Shown: one piece after another, positions 54,173 through 64,000 of the stretch
How positions within the stretch are numbered: the stretch's first letter is position 1
Layout: every line of letters starts with the position of its first letter
Assembly: GCF_902143515.1 (NCBI RefSeq)
Contig: NZ_CABFVD010000001.1
Location: forward strand, 998,122 to 1,062,121
DNA length: 64,000 nt
Origin: Hathewaya massiliensis
GTDB taxonomy: Bacteria; Bacillota; Clostridia; Clostridiales; Clostridiaceae
Direction: 5' to 3'
Program-made: the position numbers and the translations under genes
The notes under the pieces: model-generated
What the model saw: the letters and a program-made list of their open reading frames with translations, nothing else
Databases searched by the model: none
Told to the model about the DNA's origin: nothing

Positions 54173-54838
54173 CTACTCTTTAGCTTCTCTTTTAACTAAA
54201 GAATAAATTAATAAATTTTGTAGCACCGCAATTATATTACCTACAACCCAATACACTCCTAAAGCTGATTTAAGTGAAAGTGTCATAAATCCAATCATTA
54301 TTGGCATTACTATATTCATAGTTTTCATTTGTGCTTGTTGTGCACTATCACCAGTAGCCATATTTGGTGTAGTCTTACTTACTAGAAACTGAGTTACTCC
54401 AGCTAGTATAGGTAATATATAAGTTTTATCAGGACCACCTAAATCCTTAATCCATAAAAAACTAACACCTTGTATACCTGGAATTGCATTAAAAACACCA
54501 TAAAGAGCTATTAATATAGGCATTTGTATTAATATAGGTATACATCCAGACATAGGGTTAACCCCTTTTTCTTTATATAACTTCATAACCTCTTGATTTG
54601 CTTTTTGAGGATCATTTTTATATTTCTGTTGTATTTTCTTCATCTCAGGTTGTATTTCTGAGCTTTTTATCATAGATTTTGTTGATTTAATATTAAGTGG
54701 TAATAAAATTAATTTTATTAAAAAAGTTACTGCTAGTATGGTAAGTCCATATGAAAGTCCAACATCAGAAACTCCACTTGATATATACTTATGTATAAAT
54801 TCAAAAAACTTAGCTATTTGATTTACCAAAAAACTCAC
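54173..54838 (-). CDS. yidC: membrane protein insertase YidC (SpoIIIJ/OxaA)
   Basis: The 221-aa protein has five hydrophobic segments and the YidC core motif P-M-S-G-C-I-P-I-L-I-Q-M-P-I-L-I-A-L-Y, with the conserved positive region K-M-K-x before it. It inserts membrane proteins with or without SecYEG. It lacks a lipoprotein signal, unlike Bacillus SpoIIIJ. The GTG start has AGGAGGG. Confidence 0.95.
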   Translation of the reverse strand: MSFLVNQIAKFFEFIHKYISSGVSDVGLSYGLTILAVTFLIKLILLPLNIKSTKSMIKSSEIQPEMKKIQQKYKNDPQKANQEVMKLYKEKGVNPMSGCIPILIQMPILIALYGVFNAIPGIQGVSFLWIKDLGGPDKTYILPILAGVTQFLVSKTTPNMATGDSAQQAQMKTMNIVMPIMIGFMTLSLKSALGVYWVVGNIIAVLQNLLIYSLVKREAKE

Positions 54839-54858
54839 TGAATAAATCCCTCCTAACC

Positions 54859-55068
54859 TTATTTAACAGGGTCATAGCCTCCTTTATTATAGGGGTGACA
54901 CCTTAATATTCTTTTTATTGACATAAAACCACCTTTTAAAGCACCATATTTTTCAATAGCTTCTATAGCATACTGAGAACAAGTGGGGTAAAATCTACAA
55001 CTAGGAGGCTTTAGAGGTGATATATATTTCCTATATAGTTTTATAAAAAAAATAAGAACCTTTTTCAT
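54859..55068 (-). CDS. yidD: membrane protein insertion efficiency factor YidD
   Basis: The 69-aa protein has the YidD pattern [23 protein letters not shown] and the ending [11 protein letters not shown]. It is an amphipathic helper of YidC. Its ATG overlaps the rnpA stop by one base, so the genes are translationally coupled. Confidence 0.95.
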   Translation of the reverse strand: MKKVLIFFIKLYRKYISPLKPPSCRFYPTCSQYAIEAIEKYGALKGGFMSIKRILRCHPYNKGGYDPVK

Positions 55069-55409
55069 TACTTTATTAAACCTGCCTTATTAAACAAATC
55101 TATCAAAGCACTTTCAATGGTTGCATAATTCTGTCCTTTAGTAGAAGTCCTTGCAATAATCACAAAATCATGACCCTTTGCAAACTTATGACTATTTAAT
55201 CTATAACTTTCCCTGATAAGTCGCTTTACTCTACTTCTAATAACACTTTTTCCAACTTTCTTACTTACTGATATTCCTAATCTATTTATATTATTCCCAT
55301 TTCTTTTAACATAAAGCACCAGAAACTTATTAGAAAAAGATTTTCCTCTTCTATATACTAATCTAAACTCAGAATTTTTTCTGATTTTATACTTTTTAAT
55401 ATTGTTCAT
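55068..55409 (-). CDS. rnpA: ribonuclease P protein component
   Basis: The 113-aa basic protein has the RnpA signature [22 protein letters not shown]. It helps the RNase P RNA mature tRNA 5' ends. I chose 55409 because of the GGGAG site; the longer frame to 55457 has no site. Between rpmH and yidD. Confidence 0.95.
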   Translation of the reverse strand: MNNIKKYKIRKNSEFRLVYRRGKSFSNKFLVLYVKRNGNNINRLGISVSKKVGKSVIRSRVKRLIRESYRLNSHKFAKGHDFVIIARTSTKGQNYATIESALIDLFNKAGLIK

Positions 55410-55466
55410 ATTACTACTCCCTACCAATTTTTCTGCATCTGCAGAAAAAGGCCACATCTGCGGCCC

Positions 55467-55601
55467 TTATGCTGTCAATCTTTTTCTACCTTTTAATCTT
55501 CTTCTCTTAAGAACGTTTCTTCCAGATGCACTGCTCATTCTCTTTCTAAAACCATGTTCTTTTTTTCTATGTCTCTTTTTTGGTTGGAATGTCATTTTCA
55601 T
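55467..55601 (-). CDS. rpmH: 50S ribosomal protein L34
   Basis: The 44-aa very basic protein reads [22 protein letters not shown], typical of L34. It is the first gene left of oriC, transcribed away from it, with an AGGGGGTGG site. It is followed by rnpA after 57 bases. Confidence 0.97.
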   Translation of the reverse strand: MKMTFQPKKRHRKKEHGFRKRMSSASGRNVLKRRRLKGRKRLTA

Positions 55602-56275
55602 GTGAATCCACCCCCTTCTAAATGTTTTGTTTTATTGGAAGATACTATATACAATATAATTCTTCCTAAAAAAATATTTTTTAATCTAAAAACTAGCTTT
55701 CTAGTATGTATTAATATTTAAGATTATATACTAGTTTTTCATAACAATGCTTATAAATAAGCATATTATCTGATTTTAGGGTTTTACTATTAAATTATAT
55801 ATTTAGCTTTTAATAATGTCAAGCAAACTCTTTAAGTATAATATTGTTAATAATTTTATTCGATATATTAACTTTTTGTGGATAACTTCTTGAATACAAG
55901 TCGCTCTTCTGATATATTAAATATGAATTGTTGATAATTTTAAAAAACTAAAAGTTATTCACAGGCTGTGGACAAAGTTGTGTATAACTTGTTAGATTTA
56001 GTGTATATTTTTTTTATTTCTATATTTTTATATACTATTATTCATGTTTTTATACTTATAACCCTGTTAATACTTATTTCTTTATAAACTGTTGATAACT
56101 TTTTCAATGTTACTTTAACCACAAACTTATTAACATGTGAATATTTTATCTTAATGTTGTCAACAAAATTATATATAAGCTATTTTTTGTTTAAAACATG
56201 TGTATACTATGTGCATTTAAAAAAAATATATTTTTTTTATCTAATATTTTAATTATTTTATACGGAGGATACAAG
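55602..56275. other. oriC, dnaA-proximal part, with DnaA-box cluster 1
   Basis: The rpmH-dnaA intergenic region contains boxes TGTGGATAA (55877), TGTTGATAA (55929), TTATTCACA (55955), TGTGGACAA (55967), TGTGTATAA (55979) and TGTTGATAA (56090), on both strands. AT-rich runs around 56000-56260 are candidate unwinding DNA. The dnaA promoter lies here too. Confidence 0.85.
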
Positions 56276-57625
56276 ATGGATGTCCAACTTAATCAAATTT
56301 GGGAAAAGACAATGAATATAATCAAAGGCGAATTAAGTGAAGTAAGTTTTAATACTTGGATAAAAAGTATTACTCCTTTAAGTTTATCTGGTAACAATAT
56401 AAAACTTTGTGTGCCAAATAACTTTACTAAAGAAATACTAGAGGCTAGATATAAAGATTTAATATTCAATGCCTTGAAAATGCTTACTTCCAAACAATTT
56501 AATATCGAATTTTTAATAGGGGAAGAACTTACGTCAGAAGAAGATAAAAATCCAGCGAATAAGACTTATAAAAAAAATATAACTATTTCTGATGAAATCT
56601 TAACTACATTAAATCCAAAATACACCTTTAATTCTTTTGTAATCGGAAATAGTAATAGATTTGCTCACGCAGCATCCCTTGCTGTTGCTGAAGCCCCTGC
56701 AAAGGCTTATAACCCTCTTTTTATTTATGGGGGAGTTGGACTTGGAAAAACTCACTTAATGCATGCTATAGGTCACTATATACTGCAAAATAACTCTAAA
56801 AGCAAAGTTGTCTATGTTACCTCTGAAAAATTTACAAATGAACTTATTAATTCTATTAAAGACGACAAAAATGAAGAGTTCAGAAACAAATATAGAAACG
56901 TAGACGTACTATTAATTGACGATATTCAATTTATAGCAGGCAAAGAGCGAACACAGGAGGAATTTTTCCATACCTTTAATGCTCTACACGAAGCAAATAA
57001 ACAAATAATATTATCTAGTGATAGAACACCTAAAGAAATACCAACTTTGGAAGATAGACTTAGATCCAGATTTGAATGGGGCCTTATTACAGATATTCAA
57101 CCACCAGATTTTGAAACTAGAATAGCAATTCTAAAAAAGAAAGCTGATGTTGATAATTTAAACATTGATAATGAAGTAATGGTGTACATTGCAAATAAAA
57201 TAAAGTCTAATATAAGAGAATTAGAAGGTGCTTTAATTAGAGTCGTTGCATATTCCTCTCTAACTAATAAGCAAATTAATGTAGATCTAGCAGCGGAAGC
57301 TCTAAAAGATATTATTTCAAATAAACAATCAAAACAAATAACCATAGACTTAATTCAAGATGTTGTTTGTAATTACTATAATCTTAAAATGGAAGATTTA
57401 AAATCCGCTAGAAGAACTAGAAATATAGCCTTTCCAAGACAAATAGCAATGTATCTTTGTAGAAATCTTACAGATATGAGCCTTCCTAAAATAGGGGAAG
57501 AATTTGGAGGAAGAGATCATACCACAGTTATTCATGCATATGACAAAATTTCTGATAATGTTAAAAAGGACGAAAACCTAGAAGATATAATAAATGAACT
57601 TATAAAAAGAATAAAACAAAATTAA
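56276..57625 (+). CDS. dnaA: chromosomal replication initiator protein DnaA
   Basis: The 449-aa protein has domain I (1-85), a linker, the AAA+ domain with G-G-V-G-L-G-K-T-H and L-L-I-D-D-I-Q-F, and domain IV with [11 protein letters not shown]. It binds DnaA boxes and opens oriC. I chose 56276 because of the ACGGAGG site; a longer frame starts in the leader. Start of the plus-strand replication genes. Confidence 0.98.
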   Translation: MDVQLNQIWEKTMNIIKGELSEVSFNTWIKSITPLSLSGNNIKLCVPNNFTKEILEARYKDLIFNALKMLTSKQFNIEFLIGEELTSEEDKNPANKTYKKNITISDEILTTLNPKYTFNSFVIGNSNRFAHAASLAVAEAPAKAYNPLFIYGGVGLGKTHLMHAIGHYILQNNSKSKVVYVTSEKFTNELINSIKDDKNEEFRNKYRNVDVLLIDDIQFIAGKERTQEEFFHTFNALHEANKQIILSSDRTPKEIPTLEDRLRSRFEWGLITDIQPPDFETRIAILKKKADVDNLNIDNEVMVYIANKIKSNIRELEGALIRVVAYSSLTNKQINVDLAAEALKDIISNKQSKQITIDLIQDVVCNYYNLKMEDLKSARRTRNIAFPRQIAMYLCRNLTDMSLPKIGEEFGGRDHTTVIHAYDKISDNVKKDENLEDIINELIKRIKQN

Positions 57626-57887
57626 TATCAACATCTGTTGATAACATTTACATAATATCATGTGGATACTTTTTTTTAAAATTTTCACTGTGGATTGTTG
57701 TGGATAACAGTAAAAATTTCTTACTGACTTATCCACAATAATTTTTACGCCTTTTTTTAGTGTTTTTAATGGGTTTAGGTACTTATCCACATACTAACAC
57801 TCCCTATTACTATTACTACTATATATTTATAATATCTTATCTATCTAAATAAGAAAATTTAACCTGTTGATAAGGAGGATTTAAAAT
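57626..57887. other. oriC, dnaA-dnaN part, with DnaA-box cluster 2
   Basis: Boxes TGTTGATAA (57636), TGTGGATAC (57661), TGTGGATTG (57689), TGTGGATAA (57699), TTATCCACA (57729), TTATCCACA (57783) and TGTTGATAA (57865) lie within 240 bases. Together with cluster 1 they make a bipartite origin. Confidence 0.85.
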
Positions 57888-58991
57888 ATGAAATTTACAA
57901 TAGAAAAACCAATATTACAAGAAGCAATCTCTAATGCTCAAAAAGCCATAACTGGAAAAACTACAATGCCAGTTCTTCAAGGTATATTTATAAAAGCTAA
58001 AAACAATGAACTTACTGTAATAGGTTCTGATATTGATTTAACCATTGAAACTAAAATAGAAGCACAAGTTGAAGAAGAAGGTGAAATTGTAGTAGACTCT
58101 AGATTATTTGGAGAAATCATAAGAAAATTACCTAATGCTCCAGTAAATATAGAATCTATGGAAAATGATACTATAAACATTCAATGCTTAAAATCTATAG
58201 CAACCTTAGTTCATATGAATCCAGGTGAATATCCTAATCTACCTCAAATAAATGAAAATATGATATTCACAATCCCTCAAGGAATATTAAAAAATATGAT
58301 AAAAAGTACTATTTTTGCTATAGCTCAAGATGAAACAAGACCAATATTAACTGGAATATTATTTGAAATAAAAGATAATAGAATAAATCTAGTGGCATTA
58401 GATGGATATAGAGTAGCCTTAAGAAAAGAAAATATAGACTCATTAAGTAGTATAAATGCTGTAATCCCAGGAAAAACTTTAAATGAAATTTCAAAAATAC
58501 TAGAAGATGGTGAAAACCCTACTGAAATAACCTTTACCCCTAACCACATTCTTTTTAACCTTGGAAACACTAGGGTTATATCAAGATTATTAGAGGGTCA
58601 ATTTATTAAATATGAGTCTATAATTCCAAAGGAATATAATCTTAAAGTTATGGTTAAAAGAGGTGAAATCCTAAATAGTATAGAAAGAGCCTCTCTTATG
58701 GGTAAAGAAGGTAAAACTAACTTGGTTAAATTGGACATCCAAGAAGAAGCCATGGTTATAACGTCCAATTCTCAATTAGGAAAGGCTAGAGAAGAAGTTA
58801 ATATAATATTGCAAGGTGAGCCTTTAAAAATTGCATTTAACTCAAAATACTTAATTGATGTATTTAAAATTATGGATGAGGAAGAAGTTGTAATGGAGTT
58901 TTCAAGTAGCATAAGCCCATGTGTTATAAAAAACAAAGACAATGACAAATGTTCATACTTATTACTACCAGTTAGACTTGTAAACAATTAA
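57888..58991 (+). CDS. dnaN: DNA polymerase III beta clamp
   Basis: The 367-aa protein starts M-K-F-T-I-E-K-P-I-L-Q-E-A-I and has the three-domain sliding-clamp pattern with G-I-L-F-E-I and Y-L-L-L-P-V-R-L at the C-terminus. It tethers polymerases to DNA. Ribosome site AAGGAGG directly after a DnaA box. Full length. Confidence 0.97.
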   Translation: MKFTIEKPILQEAISNAQKAITGKTTMPVLQGIFIKAKNNELTVIGSDIDLTIETKIEAQVEEEGEIVVDSRLFGEIIRKLPNAPVNIESMENDTINIQCLKSIATLVHMNPGEYPNLPQINENMIFTIPQGILKNMIKSTIFAIAQDETRPILTGILFEIKDNRINLVALDGYRVALRKENIDSLSSINAVIPGKTLNEISKILEDGENPTEITFTPNHILFNLGNTRVISRLLEGQFIKYESIIPKEYNLKVMVKRGEILNSIERASLMGKEGKTNLVKLDIQEEAMVITSNSQLGKAREEVNIILQGEPLKIAFNSKYLIDVFKIMDEEEVVMEFSSSISPCVIKNKDNDKCSYLLLPVRLVNN

Positions 58992-59025
58992 CTTAGATCA
59001 TAAAAAATAGAAAAGAGGAATAGCT

Positions 59026-59232
59026 ATGAATGAGATTGAAATAAATTCTGAGTTCATAAAGCTGGATGCATTTATGAAGTGGGCAGCTATAGCATCTACA
59101 GGTGCAGAAGCTAAAATGTATATTTTAGATGGGGATGTATTTGTAAACGGAGAAGTTGAAGACAGAAGAGGAAGAAAACTATATAGGGGAGACGTTGTGA
59201 AGTTTAATGGCGAGGAGTTTAAAGTAATTTAG
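59026..59232 (+). CDS. yaaA: S4-domain protein YaaA
   Basis: The 68-aa protein is a single S4 RNA-binding domain (F-M-K-W-A ... D-G-D-V-F-V-N-G-E-V-E-D-R-R-G-R-K-L) of the YaaA/RlbA family. It sits between dnaN and recF as in most Firmicutes. It may act in ribosome maturation. Ribosome site AGAGGAATAG. Confidence 0.93.
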   Translation: MNEIEINSEFIKLDAFMKWAAIASTGAEAKMYILDGDVFVNGEVEDRRGRKLYRGDVVKFNGEEFKVI

Positions 59233-59297
59233 ACCTATAGCAATATAAATTTAGTTTTTAAATAATTTTATGATATAATAAAAATTAGGTGTTTTTT

Positions 59298-60401
59298 ATG
59301 TATATAAGAGATATTCACTTAGTGAATTTTAGAAATTATGAAAATCAGTATATAAATCCATGTAAGCGAGTAAATGTATTTGTTGGGGATAACGCACAAG
59401 GAAAAACAAATGTAATTGAATCCATATATTATTGCAGTGTAGGAAAATCCCATAGGACTAATAAAGATAAAGATCTGATAAGTTGGGGGAGAGAAGAGAG
59501 TTATATTAGTATTTACATAGAAAAAGAGCGTTTAGATAAAAAAATAGAACTTAAAATATTTAAACAAGGTAAAAAAGGTGTAAATATTAACTCTGTAAAG
59601 ATTGGGAAATTATCTGAATTTGTTGGGATTTTAAATGCCGTTATATTTTCTCCAGAGGACCTTAAAGTAATAAAAGATTCCCCCTCGTTTAGAAGAAGGT
59701 TTTTAGATATTGAACTTTGTAAGTTAAGTAAAAAATATTTCTTTTATCTTTCACAGTACAAAAAAGTTCTAAATGAGAGAAATGCTACTATGAAGAAGAT
59801 AAAAGACCTAGAACTTCTTAATGTTTTTGATATACAGCTTAGTAAAATTGGAGCTGAAATAATAAAACATAGGTTAAAATATATAGATAAACTTAATATT
59901 AGGGGAAATGTTATTCACAGTGAAATAACATCAAACAAAGAGAATATATGCTTTAAATATTTAACTTCTGTTAAGGAATCTAAAGATATAGAAGAAGAAC
60001 TATACTCACTTTTGGTGAAAAATAGGCAAAAGGATATTGAGTATAAAAACACGTCCATAGGTCCTCACAGGGATGATTTTTCTATAGAGATAAATGGGGT
60101 AGACACTAGAGTTTATGGTTCTCAAGGGCAGCAACGAACCTCTATTTTGACTATAAAATTTGCATCCTTAGAGATCATAAAAGAACTTACAGGAGAATAT
60201 CCTGTACTTTTACTTGATGATGTTTTGTCTGAATTGGATGAGAATAGGCAAAGATATATATTAAAGTCACTTAGTAATGTACAGACATTTATTACATGTA
60301 CTGGAATAAATGAGGTTGAAAAATATATAGATTCAAGTAATTGTAAAATATTTGATGTGACAGAAGGTAGTGTTAAAGAAAGGGATAATTTGCACTTTTA
60401 G
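59298..60401 (+). CDS. recF: DNA replication and repair protein RecF
   Basis: The 367-aa SMC-like ATPase has Walker A G-D-N-A-Q-G-K-T-N, the signature Y-G-S-Q-G-Q-Q-R-T and Walker B L-L-L-D-D-V-L-S-E-L-D. It loads RecA at gapped DNA with RecO and RecR. Start chosen at 59298 by the TTAGGTG site; a GTG nine bases earlier lies in that site. Confidence 0.96.
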   Translation: MYIRDIHLVNFRNYENQYINPCKRVNVFVGDNAQGKTNVIESIYYCSVGKSHRTNKDKDLISWGREESYISIYIEKERLDKKIELKIFKQGKKGVNINSVKIGKLSEFVGILNAVIFSPEDLKVIKDSPSFRRRFLDIELCKLSKKYFFYLSQYKKVLNERNATMKKIKDLELLNVFDIQLSKIGAEIIKHRLKYIDKLNIRGNVIHSEITSNKENICFKYLTSVKESKDIEEELYSLLVKNRQKDIEYKNTSIGPHRDDFSIEINGVDTRVYGSQGQQRTSILTIKFASLEIIKELTGEYPVLLLDDVLSELDENRQRYILKSLSNVQTFITCTGINEVEKYIDSSNCKIFDVTEGSVKERDNLHF

Positions 60402-60413
60402 AGGAGGAAATTT

Positions 60414-60677
60414 ATGTTTTTGCATTTAGGAGAAAATGTAGTAGTTCCGATAAAGGATATAATTGGCATATTTGATATGGAAACCACCATGTATAGTCAA
60501 GATACAATACAGTTCTTAAGGATGGCAGAGGAGGATGGATTTGTTGAAAGGATAACGGAAGATAAACCTAAATCTTTTGTTGTTGCAGAAGTAAATAAAA
60601 AGAGCAAAATATATTTGTCTCCAATTTCATCAACCACCCTTTGTAAGAGAACAGAAAACTTTTATAATGTTCTTTAG
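60414..60677 (+). CDS. remB: extracellular matrix regulator RemB (DUF370)
   Basis: The 87-aa protein begins F-L-H-L-G-E-N-V-V-V-P-I-K-D-I-I-G-I-F-D-M-E, the RemB/YaaB (DUF370) start. It is a small regulator linked to biofilm matrix genes in Bacillus. Its AGAGGAGG site lies 12 bases behind recF, so it belongs to the dnaA-gyrA cluster. Confidence 0.93.
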   Translation: MFLHLGENVVVPIKDIIGIFDMETTMYSQDTIQFLRMAEEDGFVERITEDKPKSFVVAEVNKKSKIYLSPISSTTLCKRTENFYNVL

Positions 60678-60723
60678 TTTTGTAACTATATTTCTAGTTA
60701 TAATATCTTTTTAACTTAGTTAG

Positions 60724-62640
<1,917 letters not shown>

Positions 62641-62677
62641 GATATAAAGTGAGTAAAGTTAAAAAGAGGTGTATTTA

Positions 62678-64000
62678 ATGGATAATACCGGAAAAGTTTT
62701 GCATATAGACATAAGACAGGAAATGAAGAAATCATATATAGATTATGCTATGAGCGTAATTGTAAGCCGTGCCCTTCCAGATGTTAGGGATGGATTAAAA
62801 CCTGTTCATAGAAGAATTCTTTATTCCATGCATGAACTTGGTTTAACACCAGAAAAGGGATATAGAAAATGTGCAAGAATTGTTGGAGATGTTCTTGGTA
62901 AGTATCACCCACATGGAGATACTTCAGTTTATGATGCTTTGGTTAGAATGGCACAGGACTTCTCCATAAGATATACATTGGTAGATGGACATGGAAACTT
63001 TGGTTCTGTAGATGGAGATTCAGCAGCTGCAATGAGATACACAGAAGCTAAGATGGATAAAATAGCTGCTCAAATGTTAAGGGATATAAACAAAGAGACT
63101 GTTGATTATAAACCTAACTTTGATGGTGAAGAACAAGAGCCTATAGTATTACCATCAAGATTTCCTAATCTTTTAGTTAATGGGTCTTCAGGTATAGCTG
63201 TTGGAATGGCAACAAATATACCACCTCACAACTTAAATGAGGTTATAGAGGGTATCATAATGCTTATAGATAACCCAGAGGCAACTATAAGTGAGTTAAT
63301 GGAAAAAATACAAGGACCAGATTTCCCAACATCAGGAATAATATTAGGTAAATCAGGTATAAGAAATGCCTATGAAAAAGGCAGAGGAAAAATTAAAGTT
63401 AGGGCAAAGACTAACATAGAAGATTACAAAGGTAGACAAAGAATAATAGTAACAGAACTTCCTTACCAGGTTAATAAAGCAAGGCTTATAGAATCTATAG
63501 CAGAACTTGTTAAAGATAAAAAATTAGATGGAATTTCAGACCTTAGAGATGAATCAGATAGAGAAGGTATGAGAATTGTTATAGATCTAAAAAGAGATGC
63601 CAATGCTAATATTGTTTTAAATAGATTATTTAAGCATACAAAAATGCAAGATACCTTTGGAGCTATAATGCTTGCTCTTGTAGATGGAGAGCCTAAAGTT
63701 TTAAACTTAAAAGAAATTTTAGTGCAATATGTAAAGTTCCAAGAAGAAATTATAAGAAGAAGAACAATATTTGATTTAAATAAGGCAAAAGATAGAGCTC
63801 ACATACTAGAAGGGTTAAGAATAGCCCTAGATCGTATTGAAGAGATTATAAAGTTAATAAGGGGATCTAAAACAGGAGCTGAAGCTAAAGAAGGATTAAT
63901 GAATAACTTTAACCTTTCAGATAAGCAAGCACAAGCTATTTTAGATATGAGGCTACAAAGACTTACAGGACTAGAAAGAGAAAAAATAGAAGAAGAATAC
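62678..64000 (+). CDS. gyrA: DNA gyrase subunit A (3' end outside window)
   Basis: The frame opens at ATG 62678 after AGAGGTG and remains open to the window end (441 codons). It contains the breakage-reunion domain with the catalytic tyrosine in A-M-R-Y-T-E-A and the quinolone region [15 protein letters not shown]. Threonine and aspartate stand at the two main resistance positions, as in wild-type clostridia. The C-terminal beta-pinwheel is cut off by the window. Partner of GyrB in supercoiling. Confidence 0.97.
   Translation, partial: MDNTGKVLHIDIRQEMKKSYIDYAMSVIVSRALPDVRDGLKPVHRRILYSMHELGLTPEKGYRKCARIVGDVLGKYHPHGDTSVYDALVRMAQDFSIRYTLVDGHGNFGSVDGDSAAAMRYTEAKMDKIAAQMLRDINKETVDYKPNFDGEEQEPIVLPSRFPNLLVNGSSGIAVGMATNIPPHNLNEVIEGIIMLIDNPEATISELMEKIQGPDFPTSGIILGKSGIRNAYEKGRGKIKVRAKTNIEDYKGRQRIIVTELPYQVNKARLIESIAELVKDKKLDGISDLRDESDREGMRIVIDLKRDANANIVLNRLFKHTKMQDTFGAIMLALVDGEPKVLNLKEILVQYVKFQEEIIRRRTIFDLNKAKDRAHILEGLRIALDRIEEIIKLIRGSKTGAEAKEGLMNNFNLSDKQAQAILDMRLQRLTGLEREKIEEEY

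Noticed and set aside
62678-64000. Quinolone resistance substitution in GyrA
   Set aside because: Threonine and aspartate at the two hot-spot positions are ordinary for clostridia; no resistance change can be claimed.

Overview
This is very AT-rich low-GC Gram-positive DNA. Gene content and order point to a strictly anaerobic, spore-forming Clostridium (sensu stricto). The evidence is the rpmH-rnpA-yidD-yidC-jag-mnmE-mnmG-rsmG-noc-parA-parB chain on one side of dnaA and dnaN-yaaA-recF-remB-gyrB-gyrA on the other, the spore protein YyaC, [FeFe]-hydrogenase maturases, hybrid cluster protein and A/T-ending codons. I cannot name the species from sequence alone. The window covers the chromosomal origin: genes left of about 55.6 kb run mostly on the minus strand and genes right of it on the plus strand, as expected for bidirectional replication from oriC.

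Layout. 0-5.4 kb: the end of a CDP-alcohol phosphatidyltransferase, DUF3006, the exoribonuclease YhaM, a LytR-CpsA-Psr protein, a 40-aa ORF, and hcp behind a palindromic HcpR-type operator. 5.4-9.9 kb: the minus-strand operon hydE-hydG-hydF plus two small unrecognised genes. 10.4-12.7 kb: lipoate genes lplA-lipA and a CGGC-domain protein. 12.8-14.5 kb: an insertion sequence. 14.7-18 kb: a cobalamin riboswitch and a corrinoid ABC transporter. 18-22.7 kb: thpR, then a decayed accessory stretch with a complete IS4-family element (9-bp target duplication) and a gene broken by one in-frame stop. 22.8-24.5 kb: an Hcp-type regulator and a divergent ferredoxin sharing the hcp operator motif. 24.5-26.2 kb: a Trp T-box with two terminators and an orphan trpB. 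26.2-28.1 kb: a group II (class C) intron inserted just behind the terminator of an LPKTG-anchored adhesin (28.1-30.7 kb). 31-32.7 kb: a GNAT protein and a sortase that may anchor that adhesin.

32.9-55.6 kb is the conserved origin-proximal block: dnaB, lonC, rplI, gdpP, yybS-like, rpsR-ssb-rpsF, a selenium-associated set (DUF3343, yedF, cysteine-desulfurase-like), yyaC, parB/parA with three parS sites, noc, rsmG, mnmG, mnmE, jag, yidC, yidD, rnpA, rpmH. 55.6-57.9 kb: a bipartite oriC with DnaA boxes on both sides of dnaA. 57.9-64 kb: dnaN to gyrA, which runs off the end.

Two patterns are not explained by ordinary annotation. First, at four minus-strand genes (lonC, yedF, noc and an unknown gene after hydF) a strong Shine-Dalgarno sequence is separated from the start codon by an inverted repeat that fills the gap, as if a hairpin loops out to bring SD and start together. 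Second, a short intergenic repeat (core TTTATCCCATGACT followed by a TAATAC box) occurs five times, always in the 3' flank of a gene and in the same orientation relative to it.
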